DNA from: Krasilnikovozyma curviuscula
Taxonomy: Eukaryota > Basidiomycota > Tremellomycetes > Cystofilobasidiales > Mrakiaceae
Reading direction: 5' to 3'
Assembly: GCA_014825775.1 (NCBI GenBank)
Contig: MVAQ01000064.1
Location: forward strand, 1-64,000
DNA: 64,000 bases
Shown here: positions 47,237 to 59,078 of the stretch, one piece after another
How positions within the stretch are numbered: the first letter of the stretch is position 1
How the letters are laid out: every line of letters begins with the position of its first letter
Made by a program: the position numbers and the translations under genes
Notes under the pieces: model-generated
Databases searched by the model: none
Told to the model about the DNA's origin: nothing
What the model saw: only the letters and a program-made list of their open reading frames with translations

Positions 47237-49173
47237 ATGGACTTCTATGCCGGTGAACATGCTATGGTGCGTCTAACGAATAACGTTTCCTCGACGGCCG
47301 CCGCTGGGGCTGGGCCGCCTGCGATCGAAGAGCTGACTGCAGATCCTTCTCTCTCTCTCTCTCTCTCTCTCTCCATCTACTAGAACGAAGCGTGGGCTCC
47401 ATCTTCATCACAAGAGCCATTTATCAACATGACATCCCAGCATTTTGAACCCCATCCTCCCTCTCGTCCCGCCATCGCCAGATCCCGTTCTCAACCGATT
47501 CTTTCTCAAACGCACAACCACCACCACCACCACCACCATCCCCAACTCTACTCTGCACAGCACTCCCCTTCCACACACCAGTCCTCCCACTTCCACCCTT
47601 ATCGTATCGCATCTCGTCATGATCTGGCACCTATCCCCCTTTCCAGTGCACCAGCAGCATCACATCACTATCCCCTCCCACACTCGCAGTTGCCTCAAGA
47701 CGTGTCTCGATATCAACGCTATCAGCCACACTTCCAGATACAACCACCGTATCAACATCAACACTTATCTGATTCAACGATAGACCTGGGTGTCCCATGC
47801 GACATTCCTTACTACTCTTCCTCTGCATCTCCGCCTGACATTCCGACGGACGTTGGCAGCACGTATGGTTTCGAAAGCCCTGTGAACCCTCCTGTGATGT
47901 ACGTACAATAGATTCCCTCTGAAGTCAAGCCATAGTACCTGAGCCTCCTCTAACCATCTTCACGTTTCTCTTCTGATCTTTTCGTCATTCTCTTCCCATT
48001 TCTTTTTCACGAATGTTCAACCCTGCTCAGTCAAAATACCAGACGAATAGTAAAACGGTTGAGCCATCCATTGGATACTTCTCCATCTAATACAAGCACT
48101 CAAGTGGTCGGTTTCAGGGACTCGTTAGAGGATGGCGTCGTTTCGCCTAGAAGTGAGAACGTATCACTGCAGTTGGTCGGAGACCTTGACAAGATTGCCG
48201 TCGGCTGGTTAGTACTCGATCGCTATTATTATCTAGTAGAAAGAAAAGGTCTTATTTGAGCTCCTCTTCTTCTGCAGGTCTCGTGAAGAATGGCATGCGA
48301 AGAGAAGGCTCGTTCAATTCTGGCGACGACAAGATGGCGGCCTAATTCAGTGAGTCTACTCAGCTGATGGAGACCCACTGCCGCAGATCCGTAATCTGAG
48401 CTCTATCTTCCTTCTTGTAGATGTCACTTCAAACCAATTGAACTACATGAGTTTGAACGAGGAAACCTCGTCGTCTCTTGCATTTATCTAGAATCAACGA
48501 ATCGTTGTTACATCACATCCGTAGACATTGTCCTCCTGCTCGAAGGCCTGCTCGGAGCAGAGTTCTCAATGGATCATAAGAACAAGGTCAGAAGAAACTT
48601 GGACGCCTTCAGACCTCTGACAATCTCGAAGTCGAGTGCTGAGAGTGAGGAGGCATTCAAGCTCATCATGCGTTTTGGAGAGCCAAGACCGAGAAACATC
48701 GAGAAGGACATCAAGATCTTTGACTGGGCTGTGTTAAATGATGCTCTAGTGAGGATTGTATCTAAATATGTGGGTCCATCTTTCATTCTTTATCTATTGA
48801 ATCGCTTTTGATTTTCGAGGTGGCGCTGATCCTGTTTACTGTGTAGACCACTTCTTATGACATACCCTCACCGCCGCGTTCACAACCCATCCCAAGTTCA
48901 ACAACCGTTATTCCAACAGTCTACGACCCAAACATGGAGCAGATCGGGCTGCAGTTTGGCTGTCATCTCCAGCAACCCATCTCAACCGCACCCTCTTCCG
49001 CACGCCCACCACCGTACACTCGATCTTACTATCCTTCTCCCCAGCCTAAGGCGCTGTATGGAAATGAACCACTCTCGGTCTATGCCGATATGTTGTTCTC
49101 GGACCCGAACTTCTTGCTTGGAAAAGAACCGTCGCCGCATCTCGTCACTGAGTCTGTACACCCTCTGTTTTGA
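47237..49173 (+). CDS. Medusa (MedA)-like developmental regulator, DUF7082 domain
   Basis: Probable nuclear regulator related to Aspergillus MedA / Magnaporthe Acr1, which control conidiation and adhesion. The first exon (MDFYAGEHAM) is followed by an intron holding a CT microsatellite. The long low-complexity N-terminus is rich in His, Pro, Ser and Gln (HNHHHHHHHPQ, SHHYPLPHSQLPQ). The conserved domain starts TRRIVKRLSH and runs through VGW|SREEWHAKRRLVQFWRRQDG, CHFKPIEL, VVSCIYLESTNRCYITSVD, FSMDHKNKVRRNLDAFRPLT and SEEAFKLIMRFGEPRPRNIEKD. This block matches the family order. The C-terminal ~110 residues are Pro/Tyr-rich and end at TGA 49171-49173. Confidence 0.75.
47349..47373 (+). repeat. 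(CT)n microsatellite in the first intron of the MedA-like gene
   Basis: About twelve CT units just before the ACTAG acceptor of the second exon; it may serve as an extended polypyrimidine tract. Confidence 0.8.
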
Positions 49174-49495
49174 ATGCTGTTTGAGGTACTCTCTTTATTA
49201 GCGATTTATCTCTGTTGAATATTCTATCTCAAGTTTTTGAACCTTTGGAAGTCTGAGAACGGTATGGCCTGAAAACAACTGCGAGTTCGAAAGCTGTCTG
49301 GTTCTGCACGCTGGCTCCCTTTGCTGATAATGCAAGTTTCGTTGTTTCATGCTTTCGAAAGGCTGGAAAAGACTAAATCGTCAAAGATTATAATCTCTCA
49401 AATACCTGGTCAAACTATGTATCTTATATTGTTTGGTGCAAAATATAAACAGGTGGTAGTCGGTTGTAAGGGTGTAGATACTTCACGAGTGCCCT
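49174..49495. other. convergent 3' region
   Basis: No gene seen. Confidence 0.45.
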
Positions 49496-50181
49496 TTACG
49501 AGACGTCAAAGCATTTATAACTAAAAATATGAGCAACACGAGGATTAAAGGTGACAAAATGGCTAGAATACAAAACAAACTGGTCCGAAGGGATCCTAGA
49601 CAAAACAAGAAGGACGCATGATGTTGTTAGGAGGCGGTTGTCGCAACGCTTCCTGGGGTTGTCAAACTCACGCTTCTTCTTTTCCTCGGCCGTGAGCGTC
49701 ACGCTGACTAGCATCTCGTCTGGGATCCGATCAGACAGAACAGCCCATCCTTCTTGGGTCAATCTCGTCCAAGGCCTCTCTCCCAGCGGTGGAACAGGGT
49801 GCTCTGCCCTAACAAAGAACTCGATCCGGTCTTCGTCGTACTGACGAAGGACTTTGAAGTACCGCAAACACATCTCCATCGCTTCCTGTAGGTTGACAGT
49901 AACCATCATTTCAGGATAATAAAAAAACCATCTGGACGGGAGGAAATAATTAAAATAGGACGCACTTCTCTCCGCCTCGGTAGAGCGCCTACGAGTCGCT
50001 CCTTGTCCCCTTCAATGGGCCATTCTGGCTGGAAGTGCCAAGTCATCATCTTGAGGGCTGGCCCTGAAGCATCATTGCTTGTCGAGGTCGAGCTCGGTGG
50101 GTACGTCGGTGCCTGGCTCTCCAAATCTTCCTGGGGGATCTTCTGGTAAGCTGGGAGAGCCATAGTTTGGCCACTGATCAT
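49496..50181 (-). CDS. hypothetical protein, about 210 residues
   Basis: Two exons spliced at RRRE|EAMEMCLRYF. The N-terminus MISGQTMALPAYQKIPQED is followed by a Pro/Ser/Thr stretch, then a compact region (MMTWHFQPEWPIEGDKERLV, RYFKVLRQYDEDRIEFFVRA, PPLGERPWTRLTQEGWAVL) that looks folded. A second ATG at 50163 could be the start. The last ~40 residues become hydrophobic and may be read-through of an unseen last intron. No family recognised. Confidence 0.5.
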
Positions 50182-50728
50182 TGTTCAGGAGCGAGTTAGA
50201 GCTGAACCTTCCAAGACTACAGAGAGTCGAGAACCGAAGAACTCACAACTCCAGATGAGAAAGGAGGTCGTCGTTGTCAGAGGAAAGATAATGCATTGGT
50301 CAGACCGGCGAAGATCCCCGGCTACTGTACAGCGCAGATCATTTTGGTGAAGTAGTGCTGTCGTCCACCCCACTAGACAGGTTCGCCCAGAATCAAGATA
50401 TAACAGCTAAGGGCTATTTTGCACCCCAATCTGGTTGCTTCATGGTACAGTGAGCGGATTGCCTGGTTGCTCTGGTGCTGATGTCATGTCGTATCCACCT
50501 CGAGAAGGTTGAAGCTCGTCACGACCATCATGAACTTTGCACTTTCCGTCAACATGTGCAAGTCTTGCACCAACTGGGTGTTCTCCCAGCTTTGACGGCA
50601 AGGGCAGTGGCTTCGTCCAGGCGCCGCTCTTCCACTTCCACATCAAAATTATGCAACACTTTCTGATTTTCTGCTGTTTGTTTTCGATGTCTATGGCAAC
50701 CTTGAAAGAGGATGGATCCCAAAAAACT
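50182..50728. other. gap between two minus-strand unknown genes
   Basis: Short frames only; none supported. Confidence 0.4.
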
Positions 50729-51433
50729 TCATTCGATGCTGCCCGCCAGCCCGTTATCCCCGCCGACTGGATCGGCTTCTGCGCCTTCCATCTCTCTCAC
50801 CGTGAAATCAGATCCTAATTGTGCCCCCGTGAAACTGCGAGACAAAATATCCTTTAGGAGTGTGTTTCTAGAGACAAAAAACGATCACAGTCAGAGGGGG
50901 GATATTATGCTATGGTTATGCAGAACTCACGTATTTTTGAACTGCTCAACGACCTCCCTCGCCGTTTTCTTCTCCACGCCAGCACCATTCTTAGTAGTGG
51001 TACTGTCCAAAACATCAATCACCCACACCCTCTCCTCCCTCGCACCACCACCACCACCACTGCCTGTCATTGAAGGCTCTCCAGTAGGAAGTACCGAGTC
51101 GCCTGAGATGGACGGATGCGCGCGGGCGTTACTGACGTAGACCGACGGTGAGAGTGAGTAGACGTTTGATGTTTGCTCGTCTGCAGTCATGATCGTCGGC
51201 TGGAGATCTTGGTTTGACGATGAAGATGTAGTGCAGTCGATCACGATGGTCGCTGATGCTGATGATGAAGGTGAGGGGAAGTATGGGCCATCGCTAGCGA
51301 AGTGATAGATAATGTTGGTGGGATTTTCCAGGCGTGAGGTGGATGGTGATGAGGAAGAGGATAAAAGGATGTGTTGTGGGATTCGGGAATGGAGAAAGGA
51401 GGACGACGTTAAGCGCGGGGAGCGAGTCTGCAT
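50729..51433 (-). CDS. hypothetical Ser-rich protein
   Basis: Two exons, MQTRSPRLTSSSFLHSRIP... to EKKTAREVVEQFK, then NTLLKDILSRSFTGAQLGSDF to NGLAGSIE. The N-terminus is rich in Arg/Ser with few acids (mitochondrial targeting possible). The middle has long Ser/Thr runs and a GSGGGGGAREE turn, followed by a strand-like VWVIDVLDSTTT segment and a helix. No known domain was recognised. The splice is phase-consistent. Confidence 0.5.
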
Positions 51434-52082
51434 CCTAGGAGGTAACTCTCAAAATGGAACACTGTTTCGAGTTTGTTTATGCTGATCTGAAGGCTGACTT
51501 CACGCTGAGGTACACTGCCGCTGCAAAGGCAAGTTCATAAGGGGACCCTAACTGAGCGTTCAAGAAGTCTGACAAGACACAAAAATAGGTAGAGATGTTT
51601 GGATATCTGATTAGCGAGACTCTATAATAGAGAAATAACCGTGAATTCTGGAACAAGCACGTTCAATGATAAGAAAGGGTGAGGTGGTTGCTAAATTCAG
51701 TCCGCTTCGACCGCTCATATCCCTTCCCTGCTCTCCAAGAAACCTGGACAACCATACATCCACTCTCCAGGGAATTGCAGGCTTCCTTACTTCATCAAAG
51801 ACGCCAGAATTTCAAGAAAAAGAACTCACTTTATCTTGAGCACGACACGATCCCCATCCGTTCCTCTGCACTGTTGGAGGTTTGGTAGCTGTCTCCAGTC
51901 TACCTGATTCAGCACAGCCCACATCTATGTCAGCTTTTGAAAGACGAAAGGGGAGATTGGGGTGGACTCACCCGTTGAATATTTTAGAGGTTCAAGCTTG
52001 TCGAGGTCGAGGGGCAGCTTGGCCAACTGGCGCAATAGTGACGTCGAACAGTGAAGCCAACCCGTTCCATAATTTATTCATC
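51434..52082. promoter_or_regulatory. divergent upstream region of the Ser-rich gene and DJ-1-like gene
   Basis: About 650 bp. It carries an in-frame ATG (51927) upstream of, and open into, the DJ-1-like start codon. Confidence 0.4.
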
Positions 52083-53087
52083 ATGTCACCCACCAAAGTC
52101 CTCATCTTGCTCACTACAGGGGTAGAAGAAATTGAATTGTGAGCCCCAGTAACCCTTGTCCAGCTGGCTCTGCCGGGAATCCCTCCTGCTGATGACTATA
52201 TACTCTACTCTTGAATTCCAGTGTAACAATGTACGATCTGCTGGTTCGAGCTGGAGCTGAAGTGACTTCCGCGTCTGTCCAAGTTGAAGGAGGATCAGTG
52301 AAGTGCTCAAGAGGAGTGGTCATTCAGCCTGATACTACTCTGGAATCGCTCGACGTGAGCCCCTGCCTCGTTCTTCATGCAGGTTCTTTCACTTAACAGG
52401 GATATGATCTGAGTGCATGTTGTATACTATAGCTCTCCAATCTCACTTCAACATACACCTCGATCCTCATCCCGGGCGGAATGCCCAACGCCCTTGCTCT
52501 TAGCTCCAACCCAATCGTCCTCGGCGTCGTTAGAGAATTTTGGGATGCTGGAAAGGTTGTTGGTATGATTTGTGCGGGAGTGTTGGTCGCTTTGAAGGCC
52601 GAGTTGGCTGGCGAGAGCGGGAAGCTGGGAATTACGAGCCATCCGAGCGTCAAGGATCAGTTGGTCGAAGGTGTGTCAAACTCAAACCAGAACTTCTCTA
52701 GCAGAAGACTGTTCTTCTGACTTATCATTGTATTTGTCTCTCTTCTGCAGCGTTTGAGTACAAGGACGAATCCGTCGTAGTCTCCGCGACGGGAAAGAAA
52801 ACGCTCATCACATCGTACGTCGCAACACCTTTCTCACTTTTCTTCGTTACGGTGCAGCATTCAAACTTGTGGCATTTTTCTTTCCTAATCCTCTCTCTAG
52901 TCGTGGTCCAGGTTCATCCATCGCATTCGTGCGTCCATACCCGTTCACTGTGACCTCTCTTTCTACTGCCATCATTGCTAATCACTTCCTTTCCCTGTTT
53001 GCCGATTCCTAGACCCTCAAACTCATTGAGACGATCTTTGGACCTGAGAAGAGGAAGGAAATTGAAGGCCCTCTGATGTGTTGCTAA
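52083..53087 (+). CDS. DJ-1/PfpI-family protein (PARK7-like glyoxalase III/deglycase type)
   Basis: Small flavodoxin-fold protein linked to oxidative stress defence and methylglyoxal handling. It starts MSPTKVLILLTTGVEEIE, with the conserved Glu of the active site in the VEEIE motif. Then come YDLLVRAGAEVTSASV, PDTTLESLD, SILIPGGMPNALAL and the nucleophile elbow GMICAGVLVAL (reactive Cys). LGITSHPSVKDQL and FEYKDESVVVS are followed by TSRGPGSSIAFTLKLIETIFG, carrying the typical TSRGPG and FALxLIE motifs. The end GPLMCC is at TAA 53085-53087. About six introns; full length for the family (~190 residues). Confidence 0.88.
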
Positions 53088-53566
53088 GACGGAACTCCTT
53101 TGATGTCATTTATTTTGTAGAACAAACACAAAGTAAAGTAAAGACTTTGGAGAAGATTTAAATGCATCACTTGACACCTTTTTCAGGGTTGCCCTGGAGC
53201 TTAGAGTCCACGAAGCTGGGAGTTGAGTGCAACTCGCTCTCTTATAGGATTCGGGCACTGAGTTGCATTTGAATGATAAGGACACATACAGACATGACCT
53301 ACTTTGACCAGAAAAACTATCTAGATAACAGGAGAACCACTGTGGGGCTTCTCAAGTACTTTGAAGCGTTGAAAATAAGTGAACCTACGTTCGATTACGT
53401 CGGTCAGCAAGTTGACAATTTCCACCACTTAATGTTCGTCTGAGGGTATGGGTATTCATCAAAGGAAAAAAAAGGAAGGAATAGGCTCGTGAACGTATTC
53501 ATTCCAGTGTAGTGATAATTTTGGTGGTAACGAGACGGCTACTCTACCAGTTGGAAGGGCTACCTT
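53088..53566. other. convergent 3' region
   Basis: No gene seen. Confidence 0.45.
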
Positions 53567-54545
53567 CTATAGTAAAACCATTGACCCTCCGGCTACTCCT
53601 CCTGCGACCACCATTACCAATCCAATCATCGCAGAGGTCGACAGGGAGCTGAAGCTTCGTGAAGCAGCAGAGGTGCGTGTTGCGCTCGCAACGGACGCGG
53701 TCGATTGTGTCGATACGGAAAGCACTGATTCAGCTGAGAGAGCGGCAGAAGCTGCTTGGCCTGTTGCTGAAGCTGGAGGTCATTGTGAAAAAAAGGAAGT
53801 CAGTTCGACGGATAGATAGCGTGGCTTCGTTTTTGACAGGTGAGAAATGCGCACCAAAGGCACTGGTTCCGAGAGAAGCCTCGCTGGCAAAGGCAACCGA
53901 AGCGACCCTAAATTACATGTAGAAGTAGCGACGGGGTCAGTGTGGGGGTATATGTAGAGCGAAATGAGGAACCGAAGTGAGACGTTTAATACGCACGACG
54001 CGGCTGAGATGGCCGCAGAGGTCGCTTCGGCACCAGCAGCAGCACCACCTGATGTAGCTTGTGCATACACAGAATCGGCTGCTGATGCTGCTGCTCGAGC
54101 TTGGCTCCCAGCCTATAAGAAGCGGTCAAATGGAACAAAGTGGTCAGTGATTTGTTTACAATGCAATGGAAAATCGTAACAAATGGAATATAATGCTCAC
54201 GAAATCGGTAGCGGTACTGTATCATTCGTTTTGAAGTATAGATTGTAGAACAATTTGATGTCAGGTCTCTTCTATTTGGAACCAAATGGACAGGAGAACC
54301 TGGATTCGACACCTTGCAGATTCAACTTACGTAAACGCTCCCACAACACCACTAGTAATATCTCCCCAGCCAGAGGTGATATCTCCCAGCACTGCAAGAA
54401 AGAGACATAAAATCAGTTTGAATGCAGTTGAGCCAGTGAAGGAAAGACCCCACTCACAATCTCGTTTCTGCTGAGCTGGAACAGCTGAAGCCAGCTGAGC
54501 AGCAGAGGTAAGGAGTAAGATTGAAGCTGGAGTGAAGAATTTCAT
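53567..54545 (-). CDS. secreted Ser/Ala-rich protein with GPI-type C-terminus
   Basis: Predicted cell-wall or surface protein. MKFFTPASILLLTSAAQLASAVPAQ (shortened: MKFFTPASILLLTSAAQ...) is a classic signal peptide ending at A-S-A, with KR after it. The next exon has a repeated DITSG unit (LGDITSGWGDITSGVVG). Later exons are Ala/Ser-rich (ARAAASAADSVYAQATSGG, ASVAFASEASLGTSAFG, SAESVLSVSTQSTASV). The last exon ends in a small-residue site and hydrophobic tail (SAMIGLVMVVAGGVAGG, then SMVLL), the layout of a GPI signal. Exon joins between 54150 and 54320 are unsure. Fungal proteins with DITSG repeats of this type are known only as predicted secreted proteins. Confidence 0.62.
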
Positions 54546-55258
54546 AACTTTTGTTGATTGATAAGTTTAGGGAATGTTGTGGTCAGAAGTACACCAAGCG
54601 AGAATAAAATAAAATACGTCAAAAATCGGAAAGGCTGTGAAGCCGACGTCACGCTTAGCGCACGAAGATCATCCTTCTTCTCAATACCCCCACCGGAATG
54701 TACACGCGGCTTGAGAGCAAGCAGTGTTCTCATCGAATCAATTTTCAGACGCAGCAAAGGACGACCAAAATAAGGGAGGGACACAATGGTATGTTGAGAT
54801 CTTGGGCAGCACTCACCATTGGTGGAGAAATCAAAACAAAGCTTTGCGTGGCACGACTCGCTTCTGCTACTAAAACCTGACTAGTAAACGAGGTTATTCT
54901 TCCTTGTGTTCTGGTCTTAAACTTACAGTACTTGAGTTCATTGATAAGATGAAATCCTTGTTGCGCACCGAGATGTCAACGCTCTTAGCAGCAGTTGTTG
55001 ATCGATTGGAGCCAACAGCTCACTTTCCGTTGTAGCCCTCATATCCCCCCTTTCAGCCCCCAAATGTTTTAAACGAAAGATTTATTATTTAACTTTCTAT
55101 AAACGAATTGAAATTCTGTCAGTCGGTGCGTTGCATTTACCAGGTCTTTCGGTGCAGTTCAGGTTCCTTGAAACAACTTACTGAGGTTGCCAGCGAACGG
55201 TTTTGTTCTTACTCAGAGCTTCATTTTCCCCCTAAACGCAACAAAATTCTCTCTCAGC
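54546..55258. promoter_or_regulatory. divergent region between GPI-type gene and 7TM receptor gene
   Basis: About 710 bp; no supported gene. A 39-codon frame at 54958 (MKSLLRTEMS...) has no features. Confidence 0.35.
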
Positions 55259-57277
55259 ATGTCTCTCTTGCCTCTCACTACTCTCATCAGCCACCCAGAA
55301 AACGATTCAGCTCAACAGCTGTCTACCTTTCCAAACACAAACCTGAGAACGGCATTTATGGTTCTACACGCTACTGGTGGTAGTCTCATGACTTTGATTC
55401 TTCTAATTGTACTCATCGGAAGGTTGAAGAGACATGCTGTGATCTTCAACGTTCGTTGTCCCCCTGCTCTCTTAAGTGTGAAGGAAACGTGACGACCAAG
55501 TGATTGGATGCGATGGCGGGAGCTTGATTGCTGAAACTCTTCGTTGTCCATCAATCAAATAGCTTTTTGTAGCTGTAATCTTCAACTCCATGGCCAACCT
55601 GATCTTACTAAGAGCTGAGGACGAAGTCTCTGTCGGTTTATGTGCTTTCTCTCTTTCAGCAACTCGAGCTGGAGTAAGTGTCATTTGAGCGCCTATTACA
55701 GATTTTGGAAACTTTCTGACTGTTTGACTGTTTCTGGATGCTCAATAGAGTGTCATACTTACTTCTTCCTCTTTAGGAATGGTCATTCGAGTAAGTCAAG
55801 GTGTTGCCAACTTGTGACTAGCACCACTGTTACTTGCAGTCCCCTCATCGCAACGTCTCTTCTAGCCATGGCTAGTCATCCGACACTCAACTGATAGCTT
55901 CTTCTTGAAACGCCATCTCATCATCGACATCGTGGTGGGTCACGAACTTTTCAAGGCAAGGCGAGCGATATTACTGATTGCGAAAGGTCTTAGCTGCTTG
56001 CTCTTCCCTGGGTCGCTGCTGTCGCGATCCTCATCTCTCACATTTTGGTGAATTTCAGCAGTGAATCAAATAAGTTATACCCTCTCTAACGTTATTGACT
56101 ATTTTTTGCTACAGCTCTCAATCTTGCAACCGACGACACTCATCTTCGGAATATTTTCATGTCGTGAGTTTCTTTTTCCTTTGGCGTCCATTTCACTATC
56201 ACTACCACCAATACTATAACTGAACCACCTGATATTATAAAAGTTACAAGTAGCAGTACTCTGTAGGTACCGCTACTTTTTCTCCAAAACAACGACTAAC
56301 AGTTTTATTTTGGCTGTGAGCAATCTCACTACCATCTGCACCATCATCGCCTTCCTCACGGGAACTATCATCTTTGAAAGTGAGCTCTCATTCATTTTTT
56401 TCTTGGTGCCACTATACTGACCATTTTCTCTCAGTCTGGACCTCGACCCTCCTCTTCCTGCGTGTTCGAGCCAAACACCACCGCTCGCGCTCCGACAACT
56501 CATCAAACACTGTAAACAGCAGCGCAATCACCTCTTCAACCGGCTTAGATTTGAGTCTCACTATAAGAATCTTAGCTTTTGGAGCGTATGTGATTGCTGG
56601 TCTTGGGTGAGTGGTGCCGAGGTTGTCGGGACAAGTCTGTGTTTGATCTCGACGTAGCACGCTTGGAGGCTGACGTACTTTTGATGGGAAATAGTGTCAC
56701 TTTCGTTGCTGCTATGAACACAAACAACCACGTTCCCGCAATTTATCAAGCTACTGCCGGTGTATTCGGGTTCCTCATCTTTGCTTCTCAAAGAGTTGAG
56801 CACTTCCCACCCAGACGGGTTTCCTAATTGTTGCGGAAAAGCTGACCCTCGTCTTGGAGTACGCAGGATGTGTTGAAAACTCTTCACTTCCTCAAACACT
56901 CTTCTTCAAGTATCACGACGTCGGACAACACCACCTCTGCCCTCTCGCTCGCCCATCTCTCTCCCTCAACCACTTCCCAAATCGCATTCGCCTCAACAGG
57001 CGCAGTACCTGGAACTTCATCACCACGAGCAACAAGCACCATAGGAACTAGTGAATGGGCTGACGATGCCTCATCGTGTCAAGTAGAGCTAGATTTCTCC
57101 ACCTTCCATCTGCAGCAGAACAAGAGTCATTTTACAACACTTCAAACTGCAGGGCATGTTCAGCGAGACGTTGAAGAGGCTGGTGTGCCGAAAGTCGGGG
57201 AGTCGCCTTGGATGATGGAGAATAGCGTCGTGGAAAGGAGCCACTTCAACTGGTCATCTGACTCTGTTGATAGATAG
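55259..57277 (+). CDS. seven-transmembrane receptor-like protein (basidiomycete GPCR-like)
   Basis: Plasma-membrane protein of the 7TM type. N-terminal exon: MSLLPLTTLISHPENDS, then helix 1 (TLILLIVLIGRLKRHAVIFN). Further helices: LFVAVIFNSMANLILL, CAFSLSATRAG, TTICTIIAFLTGTIIF, TLLFLRVRAKHHRS (end of helix 5), ILAFGAYVIAGLGSV and TAGVFGFLIFASQRDVLKTL. The last motif, hydrophobic helix followed by (G/S)-(T/S)-Q-R/K-D, is typical of a large uncharacterised 7TM group in basidiomycetes. A ~120-residue Ser/Thr-rich cytosolic tail follows and ends SVDR at TAG 57275-57277. Exons between 55680 and 56170 are the least certain. Ligand unknown. Confidence 0.62.
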
Positions 57278-57630
57278 GAGATCAGAAGAAGAAGGGTATG
57301 AGAGTTGAGCTCCGGGGAGATTTGATTTGGTTTCGACAGAGACCTTTCGCTTTGGAAAACTTAGTCGTGAACAAAAGTTTTATAACTTGGGCCATTAACA
57401 TCTTAATCATAGCTAATGAAATCTCTGGGTTTCTTGAGACTCTTGTGGTGGCATATGTACTAGCGCTATAAGAAAGCGTCCGAGAAATGCTACTGCCAGC
57501 AGAGAATCATAACAACGACCGCAGCAGAGAAAGAACCGAAGCAAGAAATCATCCTGAAGAATAAAATTTGATACGATCAGCCTTCGAAAGTCCTCTCCTA
57601 GTTGAGGACAGCCAAGCTCACCAGGTCGAC
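57278..57630. other. convergent 3' region
   Basis: No gene seen. Confidence 0.45.
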
Positions 57631-58653
57631 TCAAGGCTTCTTCAGAGGGCCTTTCTGCGCAAACTTTGGCACATAGCTTAGTCCTTTATCTTTACTCTTT
57701 TCCAGTAAGCTAGGCTGCCATTTCGATACTGCTGGTCCTGCTGCAGGGTCGAAGGACTCGGTTCGTCGAGGGGGTGGGAGAGGCACGGCACGGGAGCTCA
57801 GACCTAGACGGGATGAAGGCGGCGGTGGAGCAGGGTAAGGGCTGTTAAGTAGAGCAAGAAAGTGAAGATTTAAGTTTAGATATGAAAAGAATTGATAAAT
57901 CAAGGTGGTCAGTGACGAGTTTCGAAGGCAGCAACGAGAATAGTAGAGATCTGTCGCAGCTATTTGTTTCTCACATAACAACCACAGATACGGGTGTAAT
58001 AATCAAATCACAACACTTCCAGAGTCGGTTATAAAGAGCTGATGCCAATGTTGTCACTGTGTACCCAACGTCTGTCGAAACCCAAGCTCAAGTTGAATCT
58101 TTTCCTATTTCCCTAAACGGACTCCCGCTACGAACTCAAAAGGAATCTTGAAAAGAGAGCGATACTCACAGTAAGTCGACGTAGTTGTAAGGGAAGTTCC
58201 CGCTACTTCCATCCAGCTTCATTCCCGTCCACCACTCTCCTTCTCGCTTCGTCACCAGCACTTCTTCGTCCTCCTGCAGAGCAAGCTCGTCACCATCTTG
58301 AGGTACCCACTGCCTAGAGCGACGACATCAGTAGGGTGAGATGAGATGAGGCGGATGAGAAGGAATGGACAGGAGCAGGGGAGGCGGAGGTACGTCAGGC
58401 TCATTCGACCTTCGTCCCGCCTGAATAGAGAGACGCACCATTTCGCTTTTGCTCCAACGGGAAGAGCAGCGAGGATCTCTCCAGCTTTCTGGGAGGTCAC
58501 AAATCCTGATTTGACCAGCTCGTCCAGCCTGGTCAGCCAATCCAAGCAAAAGGAGGTCAGCCTAGCTGAAACGAGAGTAAAGGAAACGCGAGTAGGGAGT
58601 ACGGTTTCTTACGAGGATGCGATCTGTCCTGCGGAGACCAGTGGATCTGACAT
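57631..58653 (-). CDS. small SH3-domain protein
   Basis: Four exons, about 190 residues. MSDPLVSAGQIASS is followed by LDWLTRLDELVKSGFVTSQK, AGEILAALPVG, and then the SH3 domain: W-VPQDGDELALQEDEEVLV, TKREGEWWTGMKLDGSSGNFP and YNYVDLL. The ALYDY start is altered to WVPQDGDELAL, but the WW and the G-x-F-P-x-N-Y-V motif are kept, so binding of proline-rich ligands is plausible. The tail PYPAPPPPSSR to PLPPPRR is itself a proline-rich SH3 ligand type, so self-binding is possible. The stop is at 57631-57633. No named orthologue recognised. Confidence 0.65.
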
Positions 58654-59078
58654 TACTTCCTGCTGGTCAGAGATCAGCGGATTGGGAGTCTGGCTGATAA
58701 TGGGGATGAGCTGGTTGGGAAGGTGGCGGCAACACAGCGGCACAGTGAGCTGGTTCAGCCACGATTGATGAGAAACGAGAATAGATACACAGTGACAGGT
58801 AGGTTCAAAACCGGAGAACTTATTTCTTAGTGTTAAAAGATCGTTTCGGAACAAGCAGCGTTGAAATATATTACAGCGATGGGGAGAAAACCTGAACCAG
58901 TACTTCATATTTTATGAACGACCTTGTCAGATAATGAACAAAGATAAATATTTTGATAACGTCGACCACCCGCACTTCGCTTCGTCTCCTCCTTCTCCTC
59001 TTCCCCCTTCTTCGACCATCGTATGATTGGTTTCGCAAATGTATTCATCGCCTCCTCACCTCGCACCTTTTGATCTTC

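Noticed and set aside
50440..50646. Minus-strand ORF starting MMWKWKSG
   Set aside because: No family features and no consistent neighbouring exon.
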